Assembly (NCBI GenBank): GCA_009823505.1
Contig: VZQC01005693.1
Location: 1-64,000 of the forward strand
Length of the DNA: 64,000 nt
Origin: Rhizomys pruinosus
Taxonomy: Eukaryota; Chordata; Mammalia; Rodentia; Spalacidae
Reading direction: 5' to 3'
Position 1 is the first letter of the stretch. Every line of letters begins with the position of its first letter. A model generated the notes under the pieces. It was not told where the DNA came from and searched no databases. It was given only the letters and a program-made list of their open reading frames with translations. This document shows positions 34,369 to 45,787 of this stretch, in pieces. The position numbers and the translations under genes are program-made.

Positions 34369-34844
34369 TGTGATGATATGTCTATGTTATCTAATCTATA
34401 TGATGATATGTCTATATCATCTACTCTATGTGATGGTATGTCTATATCATCTAATCTATGTGATGATATGTCTATGTGATCTAATATATGTGATGATATG
34501 TCTATATCTAATCTTTGTGATGATATGTCTATATGATCTAATTTATGTGATGAAATGTCTATATGATCTAATCTATGTGATGATGTGTCTATATCATCTA
34601 ATCTATGTGATGATATGTCTATATCATCTACTCTATGTGATGGTATGTCTATATCATCTAATCTATATGATGGTATGTCTATATCATCTAATCTATGTGA
34701 TGATATGTCTATATGATCTAATCTATGTGATGATATGTCTATATGATCTAATTTATGTGATATGTCTATATGATCTAATATATGTGATGATATGTCTATA
34801 TCATCTAATCTATGTGATGATAAATCTATATCATCTAATCTATG
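34369..34844. repeat. 30-base minisatellite, about 16 units
   Basis: The unit is close to 'tgatgatatgtctatatcat' plus 'ctaatctatg'. Units differ by point changes. At least two are three bases shorter (near 34500-34525 and 34755-34785), so the plus-strand frame 34370-34849 stays open over 159 codons with a repeated MICLYHLIYV-type decapeptide. No start context, codon signature or homologue supports a gene. Confidence 0.95.
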
Positions 34845-34879
34845 GCTGAGCTCTCACAGTTGTTTAGCCTCAGCACTTT

Positions 34880-35105
34880 TAAAATATTTGTTTATTGTTT
34901 TTATTTTTGTGTATGAGTGAATTGCCTGCATGTGTGTAAGTGCACCCATGTTGTGCAATGCCCACGGAGTCAGAAGGCATTGGATTCTCTTGGAACTGAA
35001 GTTATGGACCATTGTTAACCACCATGTGGGTCCTGACAATCAAACCAGGGCATTTAGCAAGAGCATCTGGGGCTCTTAAGGACTGAAAAATTTCTACAGC
35101 CCCTT
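34880..35105 (-). mobile_element. B2 SINE, diverged, with target duplication
   Basis: B2 complement with eroded B-box ('gacaatcaaaccagggc'). Flanks GCCTCAGCACTTT at 34867-34879 and 35106-35118 are identical. Confidence 0.92.
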
Positions 35106-35118
35106 GCCTCAGCACTTT

Positions 35119-35640
35119 GAACAATAATGAATCTCTTCACTAAGAACTACACAAAAAATCCTAAACAAGAATGGGCTATATAACTGAGCAGAAAGTCCTC
35201 AAAAGAAGAAATGCAAAGGGTTACTAAACACTTAAGTGTTCTATATCATTAGATACCTGTGAAATGCAGATTTAAACCACTTTAAGAGTCCATCTCACCC
35301 CAGTCAGAAAAGCCAGACAGCAGGTACTGGACTGATGGTGATGGGAAGTAGGAGGCCAGGAGAGGGCCATCCATAATGATGCATTCATGAAGAAGTTACA
35401 TGGGAACTTGCAGTCTTGTATTCCAAGTATAAAATATAACAAAAAGGGGACATTAGAAGATGTGTGATGTAAAGGAAGAGGGTGGTACCCTGGGACCTAA
35501 AGGCTTAAGGGGGATGGGGACAGTGGGTTGGAGAAGGGAAGGGTAAATGACAGGCTAACACAAACTAAGGATATTTAGAGAAGCCTCATGAAACCAGGCT
35601 AGACTAGTTTTCTAACTGGCACTCCACCTGTCCTAAGAGG
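35119..35640 (+). mobile_element. L1 ORF2 fragment and 3' UTR, sense
   Basis: 'gagcagaaagtcctcaaaag' and 'tccatctcaccccagtcag' are L1 ORF2 carboxy-half motifs also seen at 48180-48300. The following G/A-rich part (35460-35560) is 3' UTR-like. Internal sequence is missing. Confidence 0.65.
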
Positions 35641-36447
35641 CTTCATAGAAAGTTGTATTCACATATTTTACTAAGATATATATTATTAAAATGAACAAAT
35701 ACAATGAGCTGGATTTTAGACCAGTGGCACTTAACTCTTCAGGGTACCATAAGAAGTACTTAGAAACTCCCATCTGCCTTTTCCTTTTAGGTTTCCTCAC
35801 TCAATAATGAATGATTACTCTTTAAATAAAATAATTCATTTCACAGGTGAAAAAACTAGACAGTAGAAACATAAGCCATACTAAGTATATGAAATCTGAT
35901 TATAAAAAGATGAAAAGTAGACATTGGCTCCTGAGTCACTTTGCCAATATCTGTACATGATACTAACACTGAGGGCATTAGTAAATTTTATCTCAAAACT
36001 GTGGAAATTTTGAATGTATTAGAAAGAAATTAAAGTTAATTCTGTAAAAGTTGTCAAGCTTGAGTCTTTATTAGAATTAGTAATTATCTCTATCATTTGA
36101 TTGAGAAGACATATGATTCTGAGCACAGCGAGGGGCATACAAAACCATTAGCCATCTCTCCCCTGGTTGCAGGAGGGATGTGGAGTAATAAACTCGGCAG
36201 GGACATCTTCACAACCGTGCCTTGAGGGGACAAGAGCTGATTGAATGGAGTACTGTTAAATGAGCCTAATGTGACCCTCTTCACTCCTCTACCTTGCTAT
36301 TCTCAGCAGGTTCTGAGTTGAGAAATGATAACATTCTCCCATTTCATTCATGTAGTACATTTTACATTTCTTTTAAAAATTAAATTGTAATGGTAAACAT
36401 TGAATTATAAAGAAATTCAATAATGTAACTCAGTCATCTTCCAGTTT

Positions 36448-36475
36448 TCAATAATAATAATAATAATAATAATAG
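36448..36475. repeat. (AAT)n microsatellite
   Basis: About nine AAT units. Confidence 0.95.
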
Positions 36476-37486
36476 GAGAAGCCATTTGGGAACACAAACT
36501 ATTAGGAAGTTTGTGGCAGGAAGTTGGGCATAAGGTAACCTAGGAAGTAACATGTTTATTCTATAACTTCCCTCCTGAATGTCAATTAATTCAGAAATAA
36601 AAGTCAAATTGTTCCCCATTCTGCCCTCTTGGATTGCTACTGTGACATCAGGAAAAATGTTCTGCTCTACTCAGTGAAAGTCCTCAAACCCAGCAATAGG
36701 TGCTCTTTCATACTGTGATGAAATCATTTTCCAACTTTACAACTTTGTTGTGGTAAAGTGAGAATTCAAAGAAAAATTTTGTGCTTTATTTTGTTCCTGA
36801 AAAGGATATTTTAATTAGAAATAGTCAACAAAAATTTTACAAACCATAGGTAAAAGTTTTAGCCGTGTTGGCAGAGCTTACAGGAAAAAAATCACTGGAG
36901 GAGACATATTCGCAAATTGTTGACATTGGCTCTTTAAAACATGGAAAAGAAACACCTCCCTTGAATTTTGAGGTAAATGAAATAAACAAGTCTCTGAGTC
37001 AGATAATGACTGAAGTAAGTAAATGTGTGACAAAAAGGAGAAGTTCAGAATACAGAGCACATAGTAGACTGAACTGAAGGTGGGGTAGATCACTTGTATA
37101 AGATGGAAATTAGCAATGAGACATGTACTCAGGTGGTGGAAAGTCTGACCTATTAATGCAAAATTACTCTCAATGACACATGGAGACTTGGGTGTTAAAG
37201 ATAGAAGGACACTGAACACAGAGCATTGCAGTTATTCATGTAAAATCTGATAGCTTTTTATTTAAATTATAATGCAGGAGATAGAGGTTGATTTGAAATT
37301 GATCTTGCACAGAAGACATAAGGGATACATAGGTGTAATAGAATATAGTAAGTAAATAATGATATGTTCAAGTTTTAGTCCAAAATAAGGAAATGATGCA
37401 ATTATCAAATAATATTGATAACAGTTGGGTGAATAAAAATATGTCCTCAAATATATTAAATTTTATTATTTTATTGTCTGTTTTAT

Positions 37487-37571
37487 TTACTTATTCATCT
37501 CAGCACTGGGGAATCAAACTACATTCCTCCTAATTAGTAGGCTAGTATTTTACCATTGGGATACAGCCTCA
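37487..37571 (-). mobile_element. possible ID/B4-type SINE remnant
   Basis: 'agcactggggaatcaaacta', 'gtaggctagtattttacca', 'gggatacagcctc' keep the order of the complement of a tRNA-Ala-derived rodent SINE. Confidence 0.45.
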
Positions 37572-38613
37572 TTATTATTAACTTTTAAATGACTTTTGGA
37601 CACCAAAATAGATAATAAAGTTGGGCAGTTGGCTGTGCAGGGTGGAGGTTTAAGCAAGCCATAGATTGGTGATATAGTTGTGGGGCTGTGAACACAATGA
37701 TGATGTCTAAAATCCTAGTACATGAGGAGATCCTCAAAGATATTAATGCATAGAGAAGAGAGGATGCTGGAGCCAGAGATATAGGAAATACTTGAATAAA
37801 GTGATCAAGCTGATGAGCAAAACCAAAAGCTGTTAGTGGATTTGATCTGCTGGAAAGGTAAAGTCAGAGAATATTTTGAGAGGAAACAACTTTCATGAAA
37901 TATGAGTGATGCTGATGGTTAAAAAGTGATCTTGAGTTAGGCTGACTGAATCTTTGATTAACAAAACTCTGGGCATATAAACTTCTTTTTAAAGACTGGG
38001 ACAGAAATTTCAACTGAAATTAACAATGAAAACCAATTATGAAGAAAATTGGAAATGGTGCATATAGTCATTTTTTAAATAAGCAGATACAAAAATTATT
38101 AACTTTTTAAGGTAGAAGGTTATGTGGTTGTCCTATATGACATAATCATTAACTAGAGATTAAAAGTTTGCAAGTTCCTATCACTCATGAAAATATAAAT
38201 TAGTTTGTTATTTTAAGAATTGGTTATGATTTGACCATGGCTTATGTAGAGTGCCAGTTCTGAACTGAGAGTATTGACAGACCATTTTAAAAAGATATAA
38301 TTATTCTTTATGGTACAAATTTGGATAATTTTCCGCAGAACAAAAATGGAATTTATAAGCATTACCAATTATAAAAAGTATTATAAATTGATTGTAAAAC
38401 TTCTACCATAAGTATCCAGAAGAGGTAATGGTTCCACTATAAAGTAAGTTCAAGAGACATGTCCAAGTTTTAAGAGGAGATAAAACACAGTACAGAGAAG
38501 GACAGCGAGGGAAGTGAAGGAGAGAAAAGGGATAGAGCAAGTATCAATAAGCAATGTAATGTTTTCATAAATCAGAAAACATCACTGATATTCTGTTAAT
38601 TGTAAGAATTTGC

Positions 38614-38771
38614 TTTTTTTTTTTTTTCAACTTTTCGAGACAGGGTCTCCCTGTAGCTTCAGCTATCCTGGAACTCACTCTGTAGACCAGGCTGGCATTG
38701 AACTCACAAAGACCTGCTTGCCTCTGCCTCCCGAGTGCTAGAATTAAAGGCGTGCACCACCACACCCAGCT
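38614..38771 (-). mobile_element. B1 SINE with target duplication
   Basis: Poly-T, 'gagacagggtctccctgtag', then 'aaaggcgtgcaccaccacac' is complete B1 in complement. Flanks AAGAATTTGC at 38604-38613 and 38772-38781 are identical. The right-hand copy is also the start of the next insertion's target duplication. Confidence 0.97.
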
Positions 38772-38788
38772 AAGAATTTGCATTTTCA

Positions 38789-40616
38789 GACATATGGCTG
38801 CCACTGCTGCACAGTATTTCCAGGCAGATGAGGTGTAGCTGGTGCTGACTGAGGAGTCTTGCTTGACTCAAGGAGACCTATATTTGCTTTATTGGTTTAG
38901 TGGTCTTTGGTAACACTCTCTGGCATCCCAGAGACCATCTGTATACTTGCAAGTGCGGTCTCCATACATCTTTTCCATGTTTGTATCAGGTCTTCAACAG
39001 CAGGGCCTTATCGCCTCTCTTCCTGCATATATCCCAGTTAGGAGGCAATGAGCCTTTACCTTTGTGGGAGCTTGATCCCCTGGCCAACATCTCCTTGGTA
39101 GAATAATCCATTGTTGAATGTCAGAGCTCCTGTATTGATATTTTGTTTAGGTGCATAGCTTAAGGAGACTTTAGCATTATTGGTCTGAAATAAAAATAAT
39201 CCTTTTCACAGTTTCATGTCCATTAGTCAATTAAAGAAGGCAGTTTTACTGATTTACAAGGAGAACACTTCTATAACAGCTGGTTCCAATCTACAGCTGG
39301 AGAATGACCTCATCAATCCTCTTATTCTTCTTTATTCTATGGGGGGGGGGTTAAGAAAGTCTCTTGTATTAAAACCTTGCAGCACCTAGAAGGTAAGCTT
39401 CGTTAGGAACATTAAAAAAATAGTTGTTACTAGTAGGATCCACAGAGGGGCCTGATGTCTGCAGCAATCTGAGGCATTCTTCCCTTCAATGCACAGAGAG
39501 TCAATCCTTCTGCTGGCATTTCTGGTACATCCTACTCACTGCAAAGCTGCATTTTCTTTCTCAGCCATAAGATGATGATACTCTGGCCTGTTGGAACATA
39601 CAATCTTTCCCAGTTAGTTTTAAGATTTGGGTTGCAAATTTTTTGACAAAAAGTTTTCATATCTTCTATATCCCCCTTTTTATTTAAGGTGTTAGTTTTG
39701 CCCATGAGTCTCAAAAAAGCATTTGTTTTATACATACCTATAAGGGTGGAATCAAGGAACAGATTCATCAAGTTCTGTCGTATATCCAAATCTAATTGGC
39801 TATTGGCTCTCTCCTTGGAGGAATAACCCACGGCTGATGTCACAAGCTTACATCCTCTAATGTTAGGAGATGTTATAAACCACATGAAGACCCTGCCATA
39901 CTTGACAGAAGAAAATGTAGATATGAATTGACATACCTATCCAAACATCTGTGTCTATACCAAAGTAACCTACCATAACAATTAGTACTGTTTAAATACC
40001 CAATATCATTGTGTGTGCTTCATAGTAGGATCGAAAGGCATTATATTATACTGTTTAAATACCTAAATATCTAATTGCATTGCTTCATTAGTAGGAACGA
40101 AAGGTTAAGCCTGGACAGGCTGGCAGCCCATGAAAGAAACAGCCAGAACTGACTAGAGACCAAGACATCAGCTCCAGAGAAAGTAGAGTGTTTTGCTTCT
40201 CATCCACTGTGCCCCTTTCCTAAGCCTAGGGAACAATCTGCGGAAGAGGCGGCGTTGTAAAGAATGTAAGGGCTTCGATTGGGGTTAATGGTGAAACTAC
40301 AACAATATAGACTGGACACTCATTTGATCAACTTGATTGAACATACAAGCCCCCCCCTTTCAGGATGGTGGGACCCATGAGCTGTGTGGGTTTGGGCACA
40401 ACTGCTTGCAAATTGGTTTTACATGAAGGATGCTTGTACTCACAAATTATCACCTATTGTTAAAAAAAAATGAAAACAAAACAAAAAAGCAGAGAAAGAT
40501 CCGATCTGCGATGGGTAGGGGTGGGGTGGGGGGGAAGAGAAGGGGATATATGCCTGAACTGAATTGGAAAATGATGTATGAAATCCACAAAGCATCAATA
40601 AAAATAAATTAAAAAA
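38789..40616 (+). mobile_element. element A, copy 3, with 5' inversion and 17-base target duplication
   Basis: Flanks AAGAATTTGCATTTTCA at 38772-38788 and 40617-40633 are identical. The 3' part (39777-40616) is in plus sense and ends with a G-rich tract (40513-40545), 'gcatcaataaaaataaatta' and eight A's. The 5' part (38789-39776) is inverted: it matches 18180-19165 of copy 1, while 39777-40616 is the complement of copy 1 nearer its tail. No ORF2 similarity is seen. The frame 39532-39885 spans the inversion point, so it is an artefact of the rearrangement. Confidence 0.9.
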
Positions 40617-40633
40617 AAGAATTTGCATTTTCA

Positions 40634-41779
40634 AATACAAACATGTTATTCATCTAAAATTAAGTGTTTGGAAAACCGAACTAACAACATTTAAAGCCCA
40701 AATGCATTCACTCTCAAGAGAACTAAACATGATGAAGTGCAAAGTGGCCCTGTTTCTCAAGATGGCTGCATTGAAAAGACACCCACATATACAGACCCTG
40801 TACTAACACAGGGTCATAGTACAAAGGATTATGTTTGGTTGCTCAGCATCATAGTGAATATGATGTAATTACTAAACTTAGGAACTATTTTGTTTACACT
40901 GAATGGGAACAAAATTCTCTTGATTTACTTCTCCGGTCACCTGGGAAAGATTAAACACTTTCAGAATTTTATTTTCAAAAGCTGACAAAAGGTATAGTAC
41001 TTTTAACATATTTATGAAGGATGTCTTGCTTGAGATTGGTTATTACGGAGATGAAACTGTTTTCTATGTAATCAATAAAATATTATTAAAAGTATAATCA
41101 GGAAAAATGGACTGTCACCAGACAATCTGCCATTACATTTTTCAATGAAGTGGATTCAGTTAAACTAATTAAAACAATGTGCTATTAAAATGATGGTGTA
41201 AGGCTGTTACACATAATCATGTGTTTAATGTACCACAGTAAATAATAGGGCCTGCTTCACTTAGGTTTATTAGGATTTCAGAATTTGTGTTGTATTTTGT
41301 TTTTAAGCTCTCTCAGATATGCTTTCAAGGTTGAAATTTTAAATAGAAAAAATGGTCCAATTATTTAGTGAAAATACCAACTTAGTCTACAGTGAGTAAC
41401 TTGACTAATATTTTACTTTAAAAGACTCAGAACCAGATTGATGAAAAAATAAAATTTCAATTAATATCCACTTTAGAATTTACTCAGGGAAAGTTAGCAT
41501 GTATCCATAAGAAACTGTAAGGGAAGGAACTGTTTGCACAGCAAGAGAGTTCTATAGGATATCAGACTAAGGCCTAAGGAAAGGGCAATTTTAATACAAA
41601 AATGTGAATCATTAAGCCATGCAAATACTTAATCATTAAATATCTGTCAAATTGTAGAAGAGCACCTTAAACTATTTTGCCTACAAAATATTACTCTGTA
41701 ATAGTTCCTTATGAAAACATTTACTAAATATTGCAGGCATCAATTTAGATTATAGAATCTACTCAGACAATGGAAGCTT
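40634..41779. other. unassigned AT-rich DNA
   Basis: No recognised repeat or frame. Confidence 0.5.
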
Positions 41780-42176
41780 AACAAGGAAGAGTGGCAGAGG
41801 TTCGTAATTCCAAACTCCAGCATGGACAGGGATGGACTCAAGAGGACCCACCCCTCACTAAGGAACCCCAGGCCTAGCTGAGGAAATACAGACAGTTGCT
41901 GGCAGAAAGGGGTGGAAAGGGCAGTTTACTTTAGAGGTGAGATCCTTTGTTGGTAGACCCTCTTCAAGTGGATAGTCGCATACCCATGTGTATATAAGCA
42001 GCACAAATGCAGTGGACACATGGGTTATTTTAAAAAATACAACAAAGAAGAAATGTAGCTGGAGGGGGCTGGGAGGATAGAGGATATATCCAGGAGTTAG
42101 GGGGAAGAGTGGAGTGATTACAATCAAAATGCATTGCATGCATGTATAAAATTCTCAAATAATTAATAAAAATATC
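41780..42176 (+). mobile_element. L1 3' UTR, sense, 5'-truncated
   Basis: 'ctaaggaaccccaggcctag', 'aagggcagtttactttagag', 'gtggatagtcgcatacccat', a G-rich tract (42060-42115), 'aatgcattgcatgcatgtat' and a tail 'aattaataaaaata' follow the sense order of a rodent L1 3' UTR. Confidence 0.8.
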
Positions 42177-43551
42177 ATGCGTAAGCCCCATCTTAAGTAA
42201 ATGAATAAAATAATGTAGGACCCATTCCAGAGGCAAGCTTAAAGCATCTGAAATCCATTTTCTTTACAATCTATCAAGACTTGTGAGTTCTAGGCTTTAA
42301 TATGTTTTTTGGACTTGCATTCTCATCTTGCCCTCAGGCATTTTACCCCAGTACCCATCGGATGTGATCTTGATCCTTGCAGAAATAAAGGATTTGATTT
42401 CAATGTTTAAGCCAGCCTTTCTATCCATACTCTCTGACATGTTGGTTCCCTGAGCCTAGATTCTACCTTATATTGAGTTGTGCTGCTGGAATTCGTGTTT
42501 CTTGTGTCTGATATTGTTTTAGTTGCTTGCCAGAACTTTCATTCCTGTAAGGAAAGGTTTATAATCTGCAGACATTTTTCCAAGTGAACACCTAAGACAG
42601 ATTTCCATCTGGTAAACTGAGTGTCTGACTAGCTATTTGGAAGTTTTAACGTGAACATGTTTTTAAGTCTTTTCAATATAATCAGCTCGCTCTTGAGCTG
42701 TGTTAAATTTCATGTAATATTTCATTAATGTCTGTGTTGACCACCTATGTTCTGTTAGCTGAGGGGCTGGCTGTTCTGTTTTAAATGTTAAGCTATTGCC
42801 CCCAACTTGTTAGCAATAGTGTCTACTACAGGCCCACTCTCTAACTCAGTGGTTATTCCATAAACTTACAAACATAGATCTACAGCACCAAATTAGGGCA
42901 AAATTATGCAAGATGACTCATTTGTAATAATCTGAGTTAGTGTTGTGTTATTAATATATTGCTACAAAATTTATATTACATCTTTTATTTGTATGATTAT
43001 ATCTTATATATCAGTACATTTTGTTTTATTTGTAGCTTTAATGATATAGCTCCAATCATTTTAGATAGGTTCAAATGTAGGAAAAATACAGAAAACATCT
43101 TTCAAATAAACAAGATTTACATGGAAAAATCTTTACATTGTACTATTACTAATAAATGCTGAAGCTTAGTGCCATAAAATAGGTGATAATAGAATACAAA
43201 CCCACTAAATAAATATTGCTTTGTTTTTATTGACATTACTATAACAAATTTAAAAAATTAGCATATATGGGTATACTTGTATATCATTGGAAGCCAATTC
43301 CTAAGTGTGATACTATTTGATTACAATAACAGCAAAAGCTTTTTCCATGTCATAGAGTAGGTACTGGTGTCTAAGTGTCTAGCTGAATATTTGTATCTTC
43401 TCATTCTTCAAAATTATCCCCTTCTGATCAGGTCACATGCCAGCAGGCAGCAATGGCATAGGATATAAATATATTCAGACACCAATTAATCATATGGAAA
43501 ATCAGCCACATGTTGAGGTACAAACACCAGTTTATTAAAAATGCATTCTAT
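42177..43551. other. unassigned AT-rich DNA
   Basis: No recognised repeat. The frame 42959-43162 has no motif. Confidence 0.5.
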
Positions 43552-43563
43552 AAGATTTTCTTT

Positions 43564-43682
43564 CAGCCAGGTGTGGTGGTGCACGCCTTTAATCCTAGCA
43601 CCTGAGAGGCCTGGTCTACAGAGTGAGGTCCAGGTTAGCTAGGACTTAAAGGGAAACCCTGTCTAAAAAATACCCTCCCAAA
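43564..43682 (+). mobile_element. B1 SINE with an internal deletion
   Basis: 'ccaggtgtggtggtgcacgc' to 'gaaaccctgtct', lacking about 35 bases between 'gaggc' and 'ctggtctaca'. Flanks AAGATTTTCTTT at 43552-43563 and 43683-43694 are identical. Confidence 0.95.
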
Positions 43683-43694
43683 AAGATTTTCTTT

Positions 43695-44404
43695 TACCTT
43701 ATATGTTTTAACACAATTTGAGCCTCACAAGGACTGATGTGTGAAAATATACAATTAATGGAACATCACAAATTGAGAATATTAAACAACATGAAACATA
43801 TTATAAAGAATAACTATTTGCAATAAATATTACCCCAACACTAATAAATTTCTATTTGAAACATATGAATAGGTCAAATTAAGTATATATGTAAAACAAC
43901 TCTGGTTTATCTTCTATTGATAAATGAAAAACCATTTTGTGGAGAAACCCTGCTATAAACAAGTAATGGCCACATAGAAAATCACTTCTAGTAAGCTGGT
44001 GGCTCAGTGCAAAGTCATTGGTGTGTGTTGAGAATATAGGAGCAGACAGTTTGGGGAGATCAGATATTTGCAAGGTATCAAATGTATCATCTCATAGATT
44101 TCTTGTTAATCAAAATGTGAAGACATTTATAATTTAAAGACATGCAAAACAAAAATGGAAGATGGAAATTAACATCCTTCACTTGAGGTTAATATGGTAA
44201 TGGATCCCAGCTGCTAGAATCTATTGTGAATGAACATCACCACTGCATTTTTGGCAAGCCATATTTAAATTTAAATGATCAAACTTTTAGACTTAATTGG
44301 AAGCTTAGAGGAAACAGCAGATTGGTGAAAAATGTTTAAATAAAATCAGGAGAAAATGACTAGGTAAATCTACTACATGGGGGGTTCTTAAAGAAAAGCA
44401 TGTA
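43695..44404. other. unassigned AT-rich DNA
   Basis: No recognised repeat or frame. Confidence 0.45.
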
Positions 44405-44420
44405 CTATCATTGTATTTTA

Positions 44421-44677
44421 TTTTTTTATTTTTATTTTATTTTATTTTTTTTTATTTCGGTATGTATATCAATGTACTGTCTGCATGCAGGTTTGTGCAC
44501 CCGTGTCGTGCAATGCCGCGGAGGTCAGAAGAGGGTCTCGGATTCCCCTGGAACTGGAGTTCTCCTGGAACTGGAGTTTCAGACGGCTCTCGGCCGCCAT
44601 GTGGGTGCTGGGGATCGAACCCGGGTCCTCTGCAAGAGCGGTCGGCGCTCTTAACCGCTAGGCCATCTCTCCAGCCC
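44421..44677 (-). mobile_element. young B2 SINE with perfect target duplication
   Basis: B2 complement with nearly no decay: CpG sites are kept, GGGATCGAACCC (B-box complement) is intact near 44610, and the A-box arm 'ttaaccgctaggccatct' is intact. The doubled 'ctggaactggagtt' motif is perfect. Flanks CTATCATTGTATTTTA at 44405-44420 and 44678-44693 are identical. This is the best candidate in the window for a recent insertion. Both plus-strand frames crossing it are B2 sequence, not genes. Confidence 0.98.
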
Positions 44678-44693
44678 CTATCATTGTATTTTA

Positions 44694-44847
44694 TAAGAAG
44701 AAACGTGAAAGATCTGACTATTCACCTTAGAAACACTAATAGTACGTAATAAAAATGTTTAAATCATAGTCGAAAAAGGAGGTAGCTTTGAAATATGCAT
44801 TGGCTAACATTTGGGGAATGTGGAATATGAACTGCATGCTTCATATT
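44694..44847. other. unassigned DNA
   Basis: Nothing recognised. Confidence 0.4.
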
Positions 44848-44859
44848 AGGACAATATTT

Positions 44860-45011
44860 ATTTATTTATTTGTTTGTTTGTTTGTTTGTTGGTATTTTTG
44901 AGACAGGGTCTCCCTTTAAATCCCAGCTGGCCTGGAGCTCACTTTGTAAACCAGGCCTGCCTCTGCCTTGCAAATGCTAGGATTAAAAGCGTGTGCCACC
45001 ATGCTCAGTAA
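44860..45011 (-). mobile_element. B1 SINE with target duplication
   Basis: (TTTA)/(TTTG) tail, then 'gagacagggtctccctttaa' to 'gcgtgtgccaccatgctca'. Flanks AGGACAATATTT at 44848-44859 and 45012-45023 are identical. About 15 bases are missing in the middle. Confidence 0.95.
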
Positions 45012-45023
45012 AGGACAATATTT

Positions 45024-45540
45024 TAATGCTGTTAATTCAAAGCATGTTTCGCCCCTTATGACCCCACAAGCTCCAGAATTTTTGCAGGATTTCCTTCTCC
45101 ATGCTGTCAGGTAGGTCCTATCCAACTCCCTCTATATCCGCATCACCCCAGGTAGGCTCTGCTACATCCCATAGGCCATCTGTCTCCTATGTAATCTTGC
45201 TTGTCTGAGCCACAGGTGAGGCACTCTGCCTCACCCATAGGCCTCTGAACTCTTCCGAGATCTGTACCCCTCATGTCGCCAGGCCACTCTGCTTCTCCAC
45301 TTCCAGGATCTGCTGTCCTCGGACCTCAGAACAGGCCTGCTCCTTCCCACCTTGTGAGCCACCTTCCCTTCAGGCATCTACCCAGCACTCCCAGATAGGC
45401 TTTGGTCCTTTTCACCACACACACAGTGTCCAGAGATCTCCTTTCCCCAGTCACAGGTTGACCAGAGCATACTCAAGGTATGGGAAAACCATACCAGAAG
45501 GCAGTAAAGGAGAGGAACAGTAAGGATGCTCTACCTCCTG
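45024..45540. other. unidentified C-rich block
   Basis: Pyrimidine-rich and GC-richer than its surroundings. The 'aggtaggtcct/aggtaggctctg' and 'ccaggccactctg/cagaacaggcctgctcc' phrases repeat loosely, so it could be a degenerate tandem, an L1 5' leader or exon-like DNA. There is no long frame and no splice evidence that I trust. Confidence 0.35.
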
Positions 45541-45787
45541 CATAGTGTGTGTTCATTTAGACTGTAGCAGATTATCAAAAGAATAGGGATAAGGGCTGCA
45601 ACCAGAAATGTCATTTTCACAGGAGAAAACAGTGTCTCAACCCTCTTACAATTCATACTTTCATGAGCATTGCACACACAGTGAAAGAAGAAAAGTTGAT
45701 TTGAACAAAAAAGAAGATTCAACTAAGAAACAAAGGGAAGAGATGTTAAAGAAAACCTTAACTGGAAAAAAAAAAGCAAATATCAAC
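45541..45787. other. unassigned DNA
   Basis: The frame 45608-45811 is Lys/Glu-rich like ORF1 of L1, but too short to assign. Confidence 0.35.

Larger units (their letters stand above)
35641..38603. other. long unassigned AT-rich stretch
   Basis: About 3 kb without SINE, L1 or gene signals, apart from the AAT repeat and one small SINE remnant listed separately. Frames such as 36878-37219 have no motif and lie on both strands. Confidence 0.5.

Noticed and set aside
34369..34844. CRISPR array
   Set aside because: Units are contiguous without unique spacers, and the DNA is mammalian.
34370..34849. 159-codon open frame as a repeat protein gene
   Set aside because: It is the translation of a 30-base tandem repeat without stops. 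There is no promoter, splice or homology support.
39532..39885. 117-codon minus-strand frame as a gene
   Set aside because: It crosses the inversion junction of element A at 39776 and is not open in copy 1 over the same region.
44400..44749. Overlapping open frames of 84 and 112 codons
   Set aside because: They are complement B2 SINE sequence. The same peptides recur at other B2 copies (28418-28690, 33645-34055).
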